A DNA stretch of 49,963 nucleotides from JAAFIP01 sp043774625 (GTDB lineage Bacteria; Pseudomonadota; Gammaproteobacteria; Burkholderiales; Burkholderiaceae_C): the NCBI GenBank assembly GCA_043774625.1, contig JAYVTG010000118.1, positions 1-49,963 on the forward strand, read 5' to 3'. Below are positions 31,850-41,196 of the stretch, in pieces. The translations under genes and the position numbers were made by a program. Position 1 is the first letter of the stretch; the number at the start of each line of letters is the position of its first letter. A model generated the notes under the pieces. It worked only from the letters and a program-made list of their open reading frames with translations. It did not search any database and was not told where the DNA came from.

Positions 31850-34800
31850 CTAGGCGGCCAGTCTGGTTTCCACGGCTTGCTGCATTCGTGCCGATAACTC
31901 CACCCAGCGCTGTCGCGCTGCTGCCAGGTTACGCGCTTTGACATGACCAAACCCCTTGATTTGCTCAGGGATGCGGGCTATTTCTAGCGCGGTGGCCAGG
32001 TTGCCATCATTCAGCTGGCGCAGCACGTCTTCTATGCCTTGCTTGTATTCACTGATGAGTGCCCGCTCGGTTTTGCGCTCTTCGGTGTAAGCAAATACGT
32101 CCAAGGCCGTGCCGCGCAGGCTTTTGAGCTTGGCCAGTAACTTGAAGCCGGTAAGCATCGACGGGCCGTATTTCTTCTTCACCAGCTCGCCTTTATTGTT
32201 CTTTTTGGCCATCAAGGGCGGGGCCAGGTGGTAGTTCAGTGTGTAGTCACCCTCAAACTGGGCTGCGATTTTGTCCAAAAACGTGGTGTCGGTGTGCAGC
32301 CGGGCGACTTCGTATTCGTCCTTGTAGGCCATGAGTTTGAACAGGTATTTGGCGACTGCTTCGCTAAGCGGAAGATTCGCGTTCTGGTTCACAGAACGTG
32401 CCGTTTCTGCGGCTTTGACTTTGGCAACAAAAGCCGCGTAATCGGCAGCGTAGGCAGCGTTTTGGTAGGCGGTCAAGTAGTCGACGCGCTTGGCCACCAG
32501 CGTTTGCAGCGGGTCACGCTTGGCAGGCATGGCAACCACTTGCGCAGGAGTGAGCAATCGCTCCACACCCGTCCAGTCGTGCGCAGCGCGGCGACCCCAG
32601 GTGAAGGCTTGCTTGTTTTGCTCAATAGCGACGTTGTTCAGCTCCATAGCCCGCATGATCGAATCCAGCTCCAGCGGCACCCAGCCTTTTTGCCAGGCAT
32701 AGCCCAAAATCATGGGGTTGATGAAGATGCTGTCGCCCATCAATTTGGTGGCTACCGCGTCGGCGTTGAACGCGCCCACGCCTGCTGTACCCACCGCTTG
32801 GGTAATTTGCGCCACACATTGCTCGGCCGGGTTTTGCCAGTCGGCATTTTTTACAAAAGCCGCTGTGGGCGTGCTGTGGGCGTTGAGTGCTACGTGGGTT
32901 TTGCCTTCGCGCATGCGCAGCAAGGTTTCTTTGCCAGCGGCCACAATCGGGTCGCAGCCGAGAATGAGGTTCGCGTCAGCCATGCTGACGCGCGTAGTGC
33001 GAATGTCTTGCTGGCGGTCGGCAATAAAGATGTGGCTCCAGGTGGCTCCCCCCTTTTGCGCCAGGCCCGCAGCGTCTTGCGTGACGATGCCCTTGCCTTC
33101 CATATGAGCGGCCATGCCCAATAGCTGCCCGATGGTGATGACGCCTGTGCCGCCCACGCCAGCTACGACCATGCCGTAGGGGGTTTGGGTGCTGGGTAAT
33201 GCGGGTTCTGGCAAGGCTGCACCGCCAAAGTTGGCTGCATCAAACGGGCTAAGCTTTGCATCGGTTTTTGACTTTTTCTTGAGCTGCCCGCCTTCCACAG
33301 TTACAAAGCTGGGGCAAAAGCCTTTCACACAGCTCAGGTCTTTGTTGCAGGTGCTTTGGTTGATGGTGCGCTTGCGGCCAAATTCAGTCTCCAGCGGTTC
33401 CACGCTCATGCAGTTGCTTTGCACGCTGCAGTCGCCACAGCCTTCGCACACCGCCTCGTTGATGACTACGCGTACGGCAGGGTCTGGCATCTTGCCGCGC
33501 TTGCGGCGGCGGCGTTTTTCAGTGGCGCAGGTTTGGTCGTAGATGATGACGGTGGTGCCTTTTATTTCTCTGAATTCTTTTTGGATACGCTCTAGCTCAT
33601 CGCGGTGAAAAACCTGTACGCCATTCGGAAACCGGCCGGTTTGCGCTCCTGAGCTTTCTAATTTCACACCATCGTATTTCTCTGGTTCGTCCGTCACCAC
33701 TACGATTTTCATAGCGCCTTCTGCACGCATGCTTTGGGCTATCTGCACCACGCTGTGCCCCTCGGGCCGCTCGCCAATCTGCTGGCCGCCTGTCATGGCG
33801 ACAGCGTCGTTGTACAAAATCTTGTAGGTAATATTCACTCCAGCCGCTATCGACTGTCGCACCGCCAGCAAGCCGCTGTGAAAGTAGGTACCGTCGCCTA
33901 GGTTGGCAAACATATGCTGGTCGGTGCTAAACGGTTGCTGTCCCACCCAGGGCACACCTTCGCCGCCCATTTGGGTAAATCCCACCGTGGCGCGGTCCAT
34001 CCAGATGGCCATGAAGTGGCAGCCAATGCCCGCCATCGCGCGCGAGCCTTCGGGCACTTTGGTGCTGGTGTTGTGCGGGCAACCCGAGCAAAACCAGGGC
34101 TGGCGGTCTGCGCCTGCCACACCACCCAGTTCAATAGCGTGCATCGCTTGTTCTTTGGCGGCAATCACCGCCAGCCGTGCATCCAGACGCGCAGCAATCT
34201 CGCCATCTACACCCAGTTTTTTCAAACGCTTGGCAATGGCTTTGGCGATGATGGCAGGGTTCAAATCAGCATTCGCGCGCAGCAGCGTATTGGCCGTCGG
34301 ATTGGGGTTGCTCCATTCGCCGCCTTCGTGGTCGTTTGAGTCGTCAAACTTGCCCACGATCATGGGCCGCACGTCACTGCGCCAGTTGTACAGCTCTTCT
34401 TTCAACTGGTATTCAATGACCTGGCGCTTTTCTTCTACGACCAGAATCTCTTTCAATCCCGTCGCAAATTCGCGCGTCAGTTGCGCCTCCAGCGGCCACA
34501 CTACGCCTACCTTGTGCAAGCGAATGCCAATGCGCTGGCAGGTGGTGTCGTCCAAGCTCAGGTCCAAGAGAGCCTGGCGGGTGTCGTTGTAGGCCTTGCC
34601 GCTGGCGATCAGACCCAGGCGGTCATTTTTGCCTTCAATCACGTTGTGGTTCAAGCGGTTGGCGCGCACATAGGCCAGCGCAGCGTACCACTTGGTGTCG
34701 AACAATCGCTGCTCCTGGTCCAGCGCTGCGTCGGGCCAGCGGATGTGTACGCCGCCGGGTGGCATCACAAAATCAGTCGGCAGCTTGATCTGCACACGGT

Positions 34801-35485
34801 CGGGGTCGATCATGGCCGTGGCGCTGCTTTCTACAATCTCCTGAATCGTCTTCATGCCCGCCCACACACCCGCGTAACGGCTCATGGCGAAGGCGTGGAT
34901 GCCCAAGTCCAAAATCTCCTGCACACTGGCCGGAAAGAACACGGGCAGACCGCAGGCTTTGAAGATATGGTCAGACTGGTGCGCCGCTGTGGAGCTTTTG
35001 GCCACGTGGTCATCACCCGCCACGGCAATCACGCCGCCCCAGGGCGTGGTGCCCGCCATGTTGGCGTGTTTGAACACATCGCTCGTGCGGTCAACACCCG
35101 GCCCCTTGCCGTACCAAATGCCAAACACGCCATCAAATTTGTTAGTGCCTGGTGGCGCAAAGCCCAACTGCTGGGTCCCCCACAGAGCCGTGGCAGCCAG
35201 CTCTTCGTTGACACCGGGTTGAAAGACGATGTTTTGCGCCTTGAGGTATTTGGCAGCGCCCCACAAGGCCTGGTCGTAACCGCCCAGCGGCGAACCACGA
35301 TACCCTGACACAAACCCCGCAGTGTTTTTACCCACCTGCTGGTCGCGCAGCCGCTGCAACATAGGTAGCTTGACCAGGGCTTGCACGCCGCTCATAAACG
35401 CACGCCCGTAGTCCAGCGAATATTTATCGTCCAGGGTGACGGTTTCCAGCGCCTTGCGGATGTGTTCGGGTAGTGGGGCGTTCAT
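31850..35485 (-). CDS. Indolepyruvate ferredoxin oxidoreductase, fused subunits
   Basis: A 1,211-residue fusion of the alpha- and beta-type subunits. It oxidatively decarboxylates aryl-pyruvates from aromatic amino acids to acyl-CoA, with thiamine diphosphate and Fe-S clusters. Seen in order: an N-terminal pyrimidine-binding domain (FVSGYRGSPLGGYDQAL), a thiamine-diphosphate domain (WFCSGCPHNTSTKVPEGSRA, GIGCHFMAIW, NLGDGTYFHSG), a cysteine-rich ferredoxin-like segment (CEGCGDCSVQSNC and later CNKDLSCVKGFCP), and a gamma-type domain (GVGGTGVITIGQLLGMAAH). ATG 35485 (MNAPLPEHIRKA) has AGGAC upstream; the longer frame is rejected. No separate iorB gene is needed. Confidence 0.93.
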   Translation of the reverse strand: MNAPLPEHIRKALETVTLDDKYSLDYGRAFMSGVQALVKLPMLQRLRDQQVGKNTAGFVSGYRGSPLGGYDQALWGAAKYLKAQNIVFQPGVNEELAATALWGTQQLGFAPPGTNKFDGVFGIWYGKGPGVDRTSDVFKHANMAGTTPWGGVIAVAGDDHVAKSSTAAHQSDHIFKACGLPVFFPASVQEILDLGIHAFAMSRYAGVWAGMKTIQEIVESSATAMIDPDRVQIKLPTDFVMPPGGVHIRWPDAALDQEQRLFDTKWYAALAYVRANRLNHNVIEGKNDRLGLIASGKAYNDTRQALLDLSLDDTTCQRIGIRLHKVGVVWPLEAQLTREFATGLKEILVVEEKRQVIEYQLKEELYNWRSDVRPMIVGKFDDSNDHEGGEWSNPNPTANTLLRANADLNPAIIAKAIAKRLKKLGVDGEIAARLDARLAVIAAKEQAMHAIELGGVAGADRQPWFCSGCPHNTSTKVPEGSRAMAGIGCHFMAIWMDRATVGFTQMGGEGVPWVGQQPFSTDQHMFANLGDGTYFHSGLLAVRQSIAAGVNITYKILYNDAVAMTGGQQIGERPEGHSVVQIAQSMRAEGAMKIVVVTDEPEKYDGVKLESSGAQTGRFPNGVQVFHRDELERIQKEFREIKGTTVIIYDQTCATEKRRRRKRGKMPDPAVRVVINEAVCEGCGDCSVQSNCMSVEPLETEFGRKRTINQSTCNKDLSCVKGFCPSFVTVEGGQLKKKSKTDAKLSPFDAANFGGAALPEPALPSTQTPYGMVVAGVGGTGVITIGQLLGMAAHMEGKGIVTQDAAGLAQKGGATWSHIFIADRQQDIRTTRVSMADANLILGCDPIVAAGKETLLRMREGKTHVALNAHSTPTAAFVKNADWQNPAEQCVAQITQAVGTAGVGAFNADAVATKLMGDSIFINPMILGYAWQKGWVPLELDSIMRAMELNNVAIEQNKQAFTWGRRAAHDWTGVERLLTPAQVVAMPAKRDPLQTLVAKRVDYLTAYQNAAYAADYAAFVAKVKAAETARSVNQNANLPLSEAVAKYLFKLMAYKDEYEVARLHTDTTFLDKIAAQFEGDYTLNYHLAPPLMAKKNNKGELVKKKYGPSMLTGFKLLAKLKSLRGTALDVFAYTEERKTERALISEYKQGIEDVLRQLNDGNLATALEIARIPEQIKGFGHVKARNLAAARQRWVELSARMQQAVETRLAA

Positions 35486-35622
35486 GGGCTTAATGTCCTT
35501 ATGGCCGACGCCGGACAAGTAGCCCATAGCCACCGCCAGCAGTACAAGATTACCTAGATGCTTGCATCTATGCAAGCGGTAAGTGTATGCCGCAAGACGG
35601 GATAAGTGTTTGCTAGTTTTAC

Positions 35623-35634
35623 GACCGAACGGTC
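35623..35634. promoter_or_regulatory. Candidate TetR-type operator upstream of the oxidoreductase gene
   Basis: GACCGAACGGTC, arms GACCG and CGGTC with a 2-base centre, lies 137 bp upstream of the indolepyruvate oxidoreductase ATG. The form (A/G)ACCGnnCGGT is typical of TetR-family sites. No regulator gene is in the window next to it. Confidence 0.4.
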
Positions 35635-35704
35635 AATTCAAGAAAGAATTTTGCTAAAAATGGCTTACTTGAAGGCCTAATCGCTGTGTGGCGGACTGGT
35701 GAGA

Positions 35705-37780
35705 TTATTTTTTCTTCTGGGCAGCCGTTTTGCCTGCCGTGTCCGCAATCTGGCTGTCCATAAACTCTTTGGGCAACACCACACCACCCACACTCAGTTG
35801 CACCAATTTGAAGAAGATGTCGGTGTTGTCGTTCACGCCCGTAAAGCTGTAGGCTCCGGGGCCGAAGGCGGACAGTGGAATGTCTGTCGCGGTGTGCACG
35901 GCAGATTCGCCGGGCACCTGGCCAGTGATCAAAAAGTTGCCTGCCTTGTCACGATCCAAAGGACTGGCCGGGTAGGTAGACAGCGGCTCTTTTTTTACAA
36001 ACGGTTGTTGGCCGTCTTGCACGGGACGCTCATTGGTGCGCCAGTCTTCATAGCGGTCAGCATTGCCGCCATAACCCACCAAAATACGGTAGTCGATATT
36101 GGTGGTGGCAGGGTAGCCGTCTGGCGATATGCTGTAACGCGGAAATCCTGCCTGTTCATATATGCCCACTACCGGGTTGCGAACGCCTTCTTTGCCGCCG
36201 CCCTGGCCATCTTTGCCAGCAATCAGTTCTTGCAACTTCACGTCAGTGACGCGCGAGCCACCAATCAATGCAGCGCCCGAGCATTCGTGGTCAGCCGTCA
36301 CGATAACGATGGTGTCGCCCTGCTCTTTGGCAAAGTCCTGCGCTACTTTTACCGCGCGGTCAAACTCAATGGTGTCCAGTATCCAGCGCTCGGTGTCCAT
36401 GGCATGGGCTTGCTTGTCGATGGACGCACCTTCGATCATCAACACAAAGCCTTTGTCAGACTTTTTGAGCACCTGGATGGCCTTGGCGGCCATTTCATCC
36501 AGCATGGGCTGGTCAGGAAAACCATAATCATCAACTACCCCCTTTTTACCGCGCCGCCCGTCAATCTTGTCCAGCGCCACGTTCATGTTCGATAAGCTGA
36601 ACAAGCCCAGCAGCTTGCTGGTCTGACCATCAACCGTATCCAACTCCGTCTTGCTGGAAGCGTATTTGAAGCCTGATTTTTGAAAGTCTGTAATCAAGTC
36701 ACGCTGTGCGTCCTTTGCGCCAGGTGCTGCACCCCAGCGTTTGACGATTTCAGACGTGTGGGCATCGGTGTCAGAAAAAGCGTAGTCGTTATTGTCTGTA
36801 CGGCCTGAACCAGGAGTGCTGGCAGGCAAAAACCATTTGCGACCACCACCCATCAACACAGACAGGCCCGTCAAACTGCGGTCATCAAGGAACTGGTCCA
36901 CAATGCCTGTGCCTGCGCCCCGGTTGCTGGTATGTACCGCGTTGCCGGCGGGTGTCGCGTCAAACACGTCAGCCGTGGTAACCACGCCCAGCGCTTTGCC
37001 CTGAGTGCGGTGCAGGTATTCGATGCGCGGGTTGTCAAACGGGTCGGTTGTGTCGTCCGGGAACACGCCCTCTTCGTTGTTGCTATTTTTGTTGCCCGAC
37101 ACATAGGCAGTCATGCCCGGAGAGGAGTCGGTCACGATGGAATTGAGTGATGATGTTTTGACCATGCCGGTGACGGGGAAGGTGTCCATGGCCAACGGTT
37201 TGATGGTTTTGCCCTGCGCATAGCCGCCTTGCACGATGCGCGCTGCCGTGCGCTGCGCTGCGCCCATGCCATCGCCCAGCAAGATGATGATGTTCTTGAC
37301 TTTCTGACCACCCGCCTGAAATGGAATCACTTCAAAATTACCGCGTGCTTGCACGGTTTGACCATCGCTTTGCGTAGCAGTCACTGTAAATTCGTGCATG
37401 CCCGCAGAGTCTACCGACACAGCGCGTACTGTGGCCAGTGCAGAGTTTTTGGGCACGTCTTTCAGACAGCCTTCTGCGCAATTGCGCATAGCAACGCTGG
37501 CGGTTACGGGTTTACCGTCAATGGCAAACACGGCACTGGTAATGCTCTTGCCTGTATCGTCTGGCCGCAAAGTGGCCTGCAGGTCAAAACGCTGCCCCGG
37601 CAAAAACCGGGCAATCACCGGGGCTGCTTGCCCGCTAGTAAAAAGCTCGCTGGGCGGCGTGAGACGCGAGACCGTTGGTGCAGCATGGGACACGCCAAAA
37701 GTTCCCAACACTGCAACAGCAGACAGCGCGCGTACCAGGGCAGGCTTGTTTGTGACAGAAAGATTAATAGGTAACGGCAT
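35705..37780 (-). CDS. phoA: Alkaline phosphatase, PhoA family
   Basis: Periplasmic phosphomonoesterase of 691 residues with a signal peptide (about 1-33, ending SHA|APTV). The enzyme core starts near residue 160: IIILLGDGMGAAQ (metal Asp), TDSSPGMTAY (nucleophile Ser), VLMIEGASIDKQAHAMD (metal Glu, Asp, His) and IVTADHECSG (metal Asp, His). About 120 extra N-terminal residues form an Ig-like domain (RFDLQATLRPD, VSVDSAGMHEFTVTATQ). GGAG is seven bases before ATG 37780. It lies 59 bp downstream of a secreted unknown protein that has a Pho-type promoter, and probably shares that transcript. Confidence 0.92.
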   Translation of the reverse strand: MPLPINLSVTNKPALVRALSAVAVLGTFGVSHAAPTVSRLTPPSELFTSGQAAPVIARFLPGQRFDLQATLRPDDTGKSITSAVFAIDGKPVTASVAMRNCAEGCLKDVPKNSALATVRAVSVDSAGMHEFTVTATQSDGQTVQARGNFEVIPFQAGGQKVKNIIILLGDGMGAAQRTAARIVQGGYAQGKTIKPLAMDTFPVTGMVKTSSLNSIVTDSSPGMTAYVSGNKNSNNEEGVFPDDTTDPFDNPRIEYLHRTQGKALGVVTTADVFDATPAGNAVHTSNRGAGTGIVDQFLDDRSLTGLSVLMGGGRKWFLPASTPGSGRTDNNDYAFSDTDAHTSEIVKRWGAAPGAKDAQRDLITDFQKSGFKYASSKTELDTVDGQTSKLLGLFSLSNMNVALDKIDGRRGKKGVVDDYGFPDQPMLDEMAAKAIQVLKKSDKGFVLMIEGASIDKQAHAMDTERWILDTIEFDRAVKVAQDFAKEQGDTIVIVTADHECSGAALIGGSRVTDVKLQELIAGKDGQGGGKEGVRNPVVGIYEQAGFPRYSISPDGYPATTNIDYRILVGYGGNADRYEDWRTNERPVQDGQQPFVKKEPLSTYPASPLDRDKAGNFLITGQVPGESAVHTATDIPLSAFGPGAYSFTGVNDNTDIFFKLVQLSVGGVVLPKEFMDSQIADTAGKTAAQKKK

Positions 37781-37839
37781 ACAATTTCTCCAAACGGTTC
37801 AAGCAGGGATTTACGAAAATTCGACAGAATGAAGGATGG

Positions 37840-38412
37840 CTACAACCCTTTGGGACGCGGCTCCAGTATCAAACGTAGCCAAACAACACGGCCATCGTCC
37901 AGCGTGTGGCGACCGTATTGCAACGTGCCCGTGAGCTGCAACAGTCCTGAGGTGTGCGGCAACGGCAACGTCTCCTCGGCTGTAGGCATAAACACCACAA
38001 CCGTGTTGGGCGTTAAATCGTCGGCATCGCCATCGGCATGCTCACTCATACGCAGCGGTACAGGTGTGAGGAAGAATTTGCCCACGGGCTGATTCTCTTG
38101 CGCCACCATGTAACCAGTAATGCGCACCCGCTGGCCCTGCAGCGCGCGCAAAGTGTCAGACGGCTCCAATCCGGCTGGGCCAATCGGCATGCGAAACATA
38201 TCGCGAAAACGCAAGTCGGGCGCGGGTGGTACGTCGGACTGCAGAGCTTGGGTGTTTGAAGCAATCTGCGTGTTTGCCATGGGGTGCAGGTGTGGATGGC
38301 TATGTACCTGCGCCCACCCCGATTGGCTGACGCAAAGGCTGAGGAAAAACAGCCAGGCCGTCCACAGCCTGATGGAGAAAGTGTCTTGTTTTGTATGCAG
38401 GACTACGCGCAT
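37840..38412 (-). CDS. Secreted protein of unknown function, possibly DUF3299-like
   Basis: A 190-residue protein with a signal peptide (about 10-33, ending QSGWA|QV), then a short His-rich segment (VHSHPHLHPM). The remainder includes ALQGQRVRITGYMVAQE and FFLTPVPL, reminiscent of the OB-like DUF3299 fold, but the usual Cys/His motif of that family is absent. No function is claimed. ATG 38412 is preferred to ATG 38421 because GAGGA (38423-38427) is too close to the latter. A Pho-box promoter lies immediately upstream, and phoA follows after 59 bp, so it is probably induced by phosphate starvation. Confidence 0.75.
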   Translation of the reverse strand: MRVVLHTKQDTFSIRLWTAWLFFLSLCVSQSGWAQVHSHPHLHPMANTQIASNTQALQSDVPPAPDLRFRDMFRMPIGPAGLEPSDTLRALQGQRVRITGYMVAQENQPVGKFFLTPVPLRMSEHADGDADDLTPNTVVVFMPTAEETLPLPHTSGLLQLTGTLQYGRHTLDDGRVVWLRLILEPRPKGL

Positions 38413-38438
38413 GGTGATCATTTCCTCATGTTGCTAAT

Positions 38439-38472
38439 ATTATGTGACGATGGCATGACAGTATGACTACAG
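38439..38472 (-). promoter_or_regulatory. Pho-box promoter for the unknown secreted protein and phoA
   Basis: Read on the minus strand: heptads CTGTAGT (38472-38466) and CTGTCAT (38461-38455) separated by four bases, so their starts are 11 bp apart, as in PhoB sites (consensus CTGTCAT). Ten bases later comes CATAAT (38444-38439), a good -10 element. This is the same geometry as the E. coli phoA promoter. A third heptad-like TCGTCAC overlaps the spacer. Transcription would start about 20 bp before ATG 38412. Confidence 0.65.
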
Positions 38473-38579
38473 CAACAATACACCCTGGTTGAGCCCGCTA
38501 CCCACCAGAATATAAACGCGTTGCATATCGCACGACCAAGACCTATCGACGCATGGATTTGCCAAGAAGGGTAATTTAA

Positions 38580-38630
38580 TTGCTATTATTTTAATAGCTG
38601 CTTGCGCAATATACACGCTTGCAATTGAGC
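38580..38630 (+). repeat. Dispersed AT-core repeat in the phoX upstream region
   Basis: TTGCTATTATTTTAATAGCT then GCTTGCGCAATATACACGCTTGC. The stem GCTATTA/TAATAGC is perfect. It sits mid-way in the 400-bp gap between the divergent promoters. Apart from this copy and the two Pho-box promoters I see nothing else in that gap. Confidence 0.85.
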
Positions 38631-38742
38631 TATTTTCTGTTTATTTTGCCTTTAGGCAATCAAAATGTATGCCTGCCGATTGGGCAAATTTTTTGGTTGT
38701 TTTGCCCTTGCGCTGAGCCTATCGCTTTGGCTATTCACCAAT

Positions 38743-38787
38743 TTGTCATTTCTCTGACGCAATGCCGTCACGAGACATTTCTATGCT
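38743..38787 (+). promoter_or_regulatory. Pho-box promoter of phoX
   Basis: Three heptads with starts 11 bp apart: TTGTCAT (38743), CTGACGC (38754) and CCGTCAC (38765), each related to CTGTCAT. Ten bases after the last is TATGCT (38782), a -10-like element, giving E. coli phoA geometry. The promoter ends before AAGGAG and ATG 38813, which supports that start and excludes the upstream ATG at 38762, which lies inside the box. Confidence 0.65.
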
Positions 38788-38812
38788 TGTTTTTTTAACA
38801 AGGAGCATCGCC

Positions 38813-41194
38813 ATGCTATCGAACAGCCAAAGCAGCATCAACCACTCGCCCATCGATCCCGATGATCTGGACAATAATCCCAGCCAAAATGCCAGCCTGC
38901 ATGAGGTGATGGCAGCGCGTTTGCACCGCAGGCATATGCTGCGTGGTGGCGTGGGTGCACTGGCTGCTGCGGGTTTAGGCTTGACCGGTTGCGGCGGCAG
39001 TGACAGCCCCGCAGTTGCGCCACCAGCTGCACCCGCACCCCCAATACCCGCTGAAAAAGCCTTGGGTTTTACTGCACTGGGCAAAGACTTGGCCGACCAG
39101 CTTGTACTGGCAGCAGGCTATACCGCTACGGTTATTTATTCCACAGGCGATGCCATCAGCACCACCATAACGGACTATAAAAACGACGGCACAGACGACA
39201 CGTTTTCGCTGCGCAGTGGCGACCACCATGACGGCATGCATTATTTTGGTTTGGCTGCTACAGGCAATGGCAAAGACACTGGCAGCAATACCCGGGCTCT
39301 CTTGGTCATGAACCACGAAAACATTGCGGGCACGGTACAGTTTATGCACGCCACCGGGCAGACCAATGCGGGTACCACTGCCACCCTTGCGAGGCCCGAA
39401 GCAGAAGCCATCAAGGAAATTCAAGCACACGGGGTATCGATTGTCGAAATCAACAAAACGACCGGCAAATTTACGGTTAACAAATCGTCTTTGCTTAACC
39501 GACGTATTACCGCCAGTACCCCCATGGACATCAACGGGCCTGTGCGGGGCACCAGCTACGTTAAAACCTCGTATTCGGTGGGTGGAACTGAAACACGCGG
39601 CACCATCAACAATTGTGCCAGCGGCTACACCCCGTGGGGCACCTATCTGACCTGTGAAGAAAACTGGGCGGGCTACTTCAAGCGCGCGGCTACTGACGAT
39701 ACTAGTCGTACCGCCAAAGAAATTACCGCTTTCAAACGTGTAGGCTTAAATCAGGGTAACGGCGGAAACAATCGCTGGACCAGCGTGGTGCCAGCAGTTG
39801 CCACCAGCACAGAATTTAGCCGCTGGGATGCCTCCAAAACTGGCGTATCCATTGACGGTACGGATGACTTTCGCAATGCGGCCAACACTTATGGTTGGAC
39901 AGTAGAAATCGACCCCTACGACAATACTTCCAAGCCCGTCAAACGCACGGCATTGGGTCGTTTTGCGCATGAAGGTGCCTGGCCCAGCAACCCTGTGGTT
40001 GGCAAACCCCTGGCGTTTTACATGGGTGACGACTCGCGCGGCGAATATATCTACAAGTTTGTATCTGCCGCAGTGTGGGCAGCTGCAGATGCAACTGGCG
40101 GCTTGACTGCAGGCAACAAATACCTGGACAACGGCACCCTGTATGCGGCCAAATTCAATGCCGACGGCACGGGCACCTGGCTCAAGCTCGACCTGAGCAA
40201 TACCGCCATCGCCACCTATGCAACCTACGCGTTTGCCGATAACGCCGACATCATGGTAAATACACGCATTGCGGCAGATGCTGCGGGTGCGACCAAGATG
40301 GACCGCCCTGAATGGACAGCGGTAAACCCGACCAATGGCGAGGTATATGCCACCCTAACCGAAAACCCCGACCGCGGTAACACGGGCGTGAGCGGCAACA
40401 ACAGCCCCAACCCCGCTTTGGATGCGGCTAACCCACGCTACTGGCTGGACAACAAAACCCAAACCAATGCAAGCGTAGCCACCCAAAAAGGTAACGTCAA
40501 CGGCCACATCATGCGCATGCGCGAAACCGGCAACGAAGCCGGTGCGACGACATTTAACTGGGACATTTTTATGTTTGGCGCACAGGCCAAGGCCGACGCG
40601 GGCCAGGACGACGTGAACTGGCAAAAGAACGTCAACTTGTCGGGTTTGACAGATTTCAACGACTTCTCCAAACCCGATGGCTGCTGGTTCTCACGCGCCA
40701 GCGGCATTTTGTGGATAGAGACTGACGACAACACTTATACCGATGTGACCAACTGCATGTTGCTGGCCGCGATTCCGGGCACCATGGGCGATGGTGGCCC
40801 GGTGGACGTGATAAACAAAGCCAATGGTAGTCCGAATGCTGCAATTACTACTGACGTGACCATCACTACCCGTATGGGCAAAAAGCTACCAGCCACACAG
40901 TTCAAACGCTTCATGACAGCCCCAAAAGGTTCAGAAGTGACCGGGTTGGCTGAATCACCGGACGGCAAGGCACTGTTTATCAATATCCAGCACCCAGGCG
41001 AAAACACGGGCAACGCCACCAATGGCGCTGGCACTGTTGCAGTAACGGCCACATCCCAGGCGGGCCCGTTTGAAAGCAACTGGCCAGGTAACGGCAAGGG
41101 CGTACCAGCCTATGGTCTTGGCGGTGCGGCTGCACGACCACGCTCTGCCACGGTGATGATCACCAAAAACGATGGCGGAATTATCGGGCTATGA
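38813..41194 (+). CDS. phoX: PhoX-type (DUF839) alkaline phosphatase
   Basis: A 793-residue Tat-exported phosphatase. The twin-arginine signal is RLHRRHMLRGGVGALAAAGL, followed by a Gly/Ser/Pro/Ala-rich linker. DUF839/PhoX landmarks include LVMNHENI, GYTPWGTYLTCEENWAGYF, LGRFAHEGAW, FYMGDDSRGEYIYKFV and PDGCWFSRASGILWIETDD. PhoX enzymes bind Ca and Fe and release phosphate from organic esters in the periplasm. AAGGAG lies seven bases before ATG 38813. A Pho-box promoter precedes it. Its stop is two bases from the end of the convergent lipoprotein gene. Confidence 0.92.
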   Translation: MLSNSQSSINHSPIDPDDLDNNPSQNASLHEVMAARLHRRHMLRGGVGALAAAGLGLTGCGGSDSPAVAPPAAPAPPIPAEKALGFTALGKDLADQLVLAAGYTATVIYSTGDAISTTITDYKNDGTDDTFSLRSGDHHDGMHYFGLAATGNGKDTGSNTRALLVMNHENIAGTVQFMHATGQTNAGTTATLARPEAEAIKEIQAHGVSIVEINKTTGKFTVNKSSLLNRRITASTPMDINGPVRGTSYVKTSYSVGGTETRGTINNCASGYTPWGTYLTCEENWAGYFKRAATDDTSRTAKEITAFKRVGLNQGNGGNNRWTSVVPAVATSTEFSRWDASKTGVSIDGTDDFRNAANTYGWTVEIDPYDNTSKPVKRTALGRFAHEGAWPSNPVVGKPLAFYMGDDSRGEYIYKFVSAAVWAAADATGGLTAGNKYLDNGTLYAAKFNADGTGTWLKLDLSNTAIATYATYAFADNADIMVNTRIAADAAGATKMDRPEWTAVNPTNGEVYATLTENPDRGNTGVSGNNSPNPALDAANPRYWLDNKTQTNASVATQKGNVNGHIMRMRETGNEAGATTFNWDIFMFGAQAKADAGQDDVNWQKNVNLSGLTDFNDFSKPDGCWFSRASGILWIETDDNTYTDVTNCMLLAAIPGTMGDGGPVDVINKANGSPNAAITTDVTITTRMGKKLPATQFKRFMTAPKGSEVTGLAESPDGKALFINIQHPGENTGNATNGAGTVAVTATSQAGPFESNWPGNGKGVPAYGLGGAAARPRSATVMITKNDGGIIGL

Positions 41195-41196
41195 AT

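Noticed and set aside
37781..37830. Possible Pho box directly before phoA (CTGTCGA-N4-TCGTAAA on the minus strand)
   Set aside because: The second heptad matches poorly and no -10 element lies ten bases downstream, unlike the two accepted Pho promoters.
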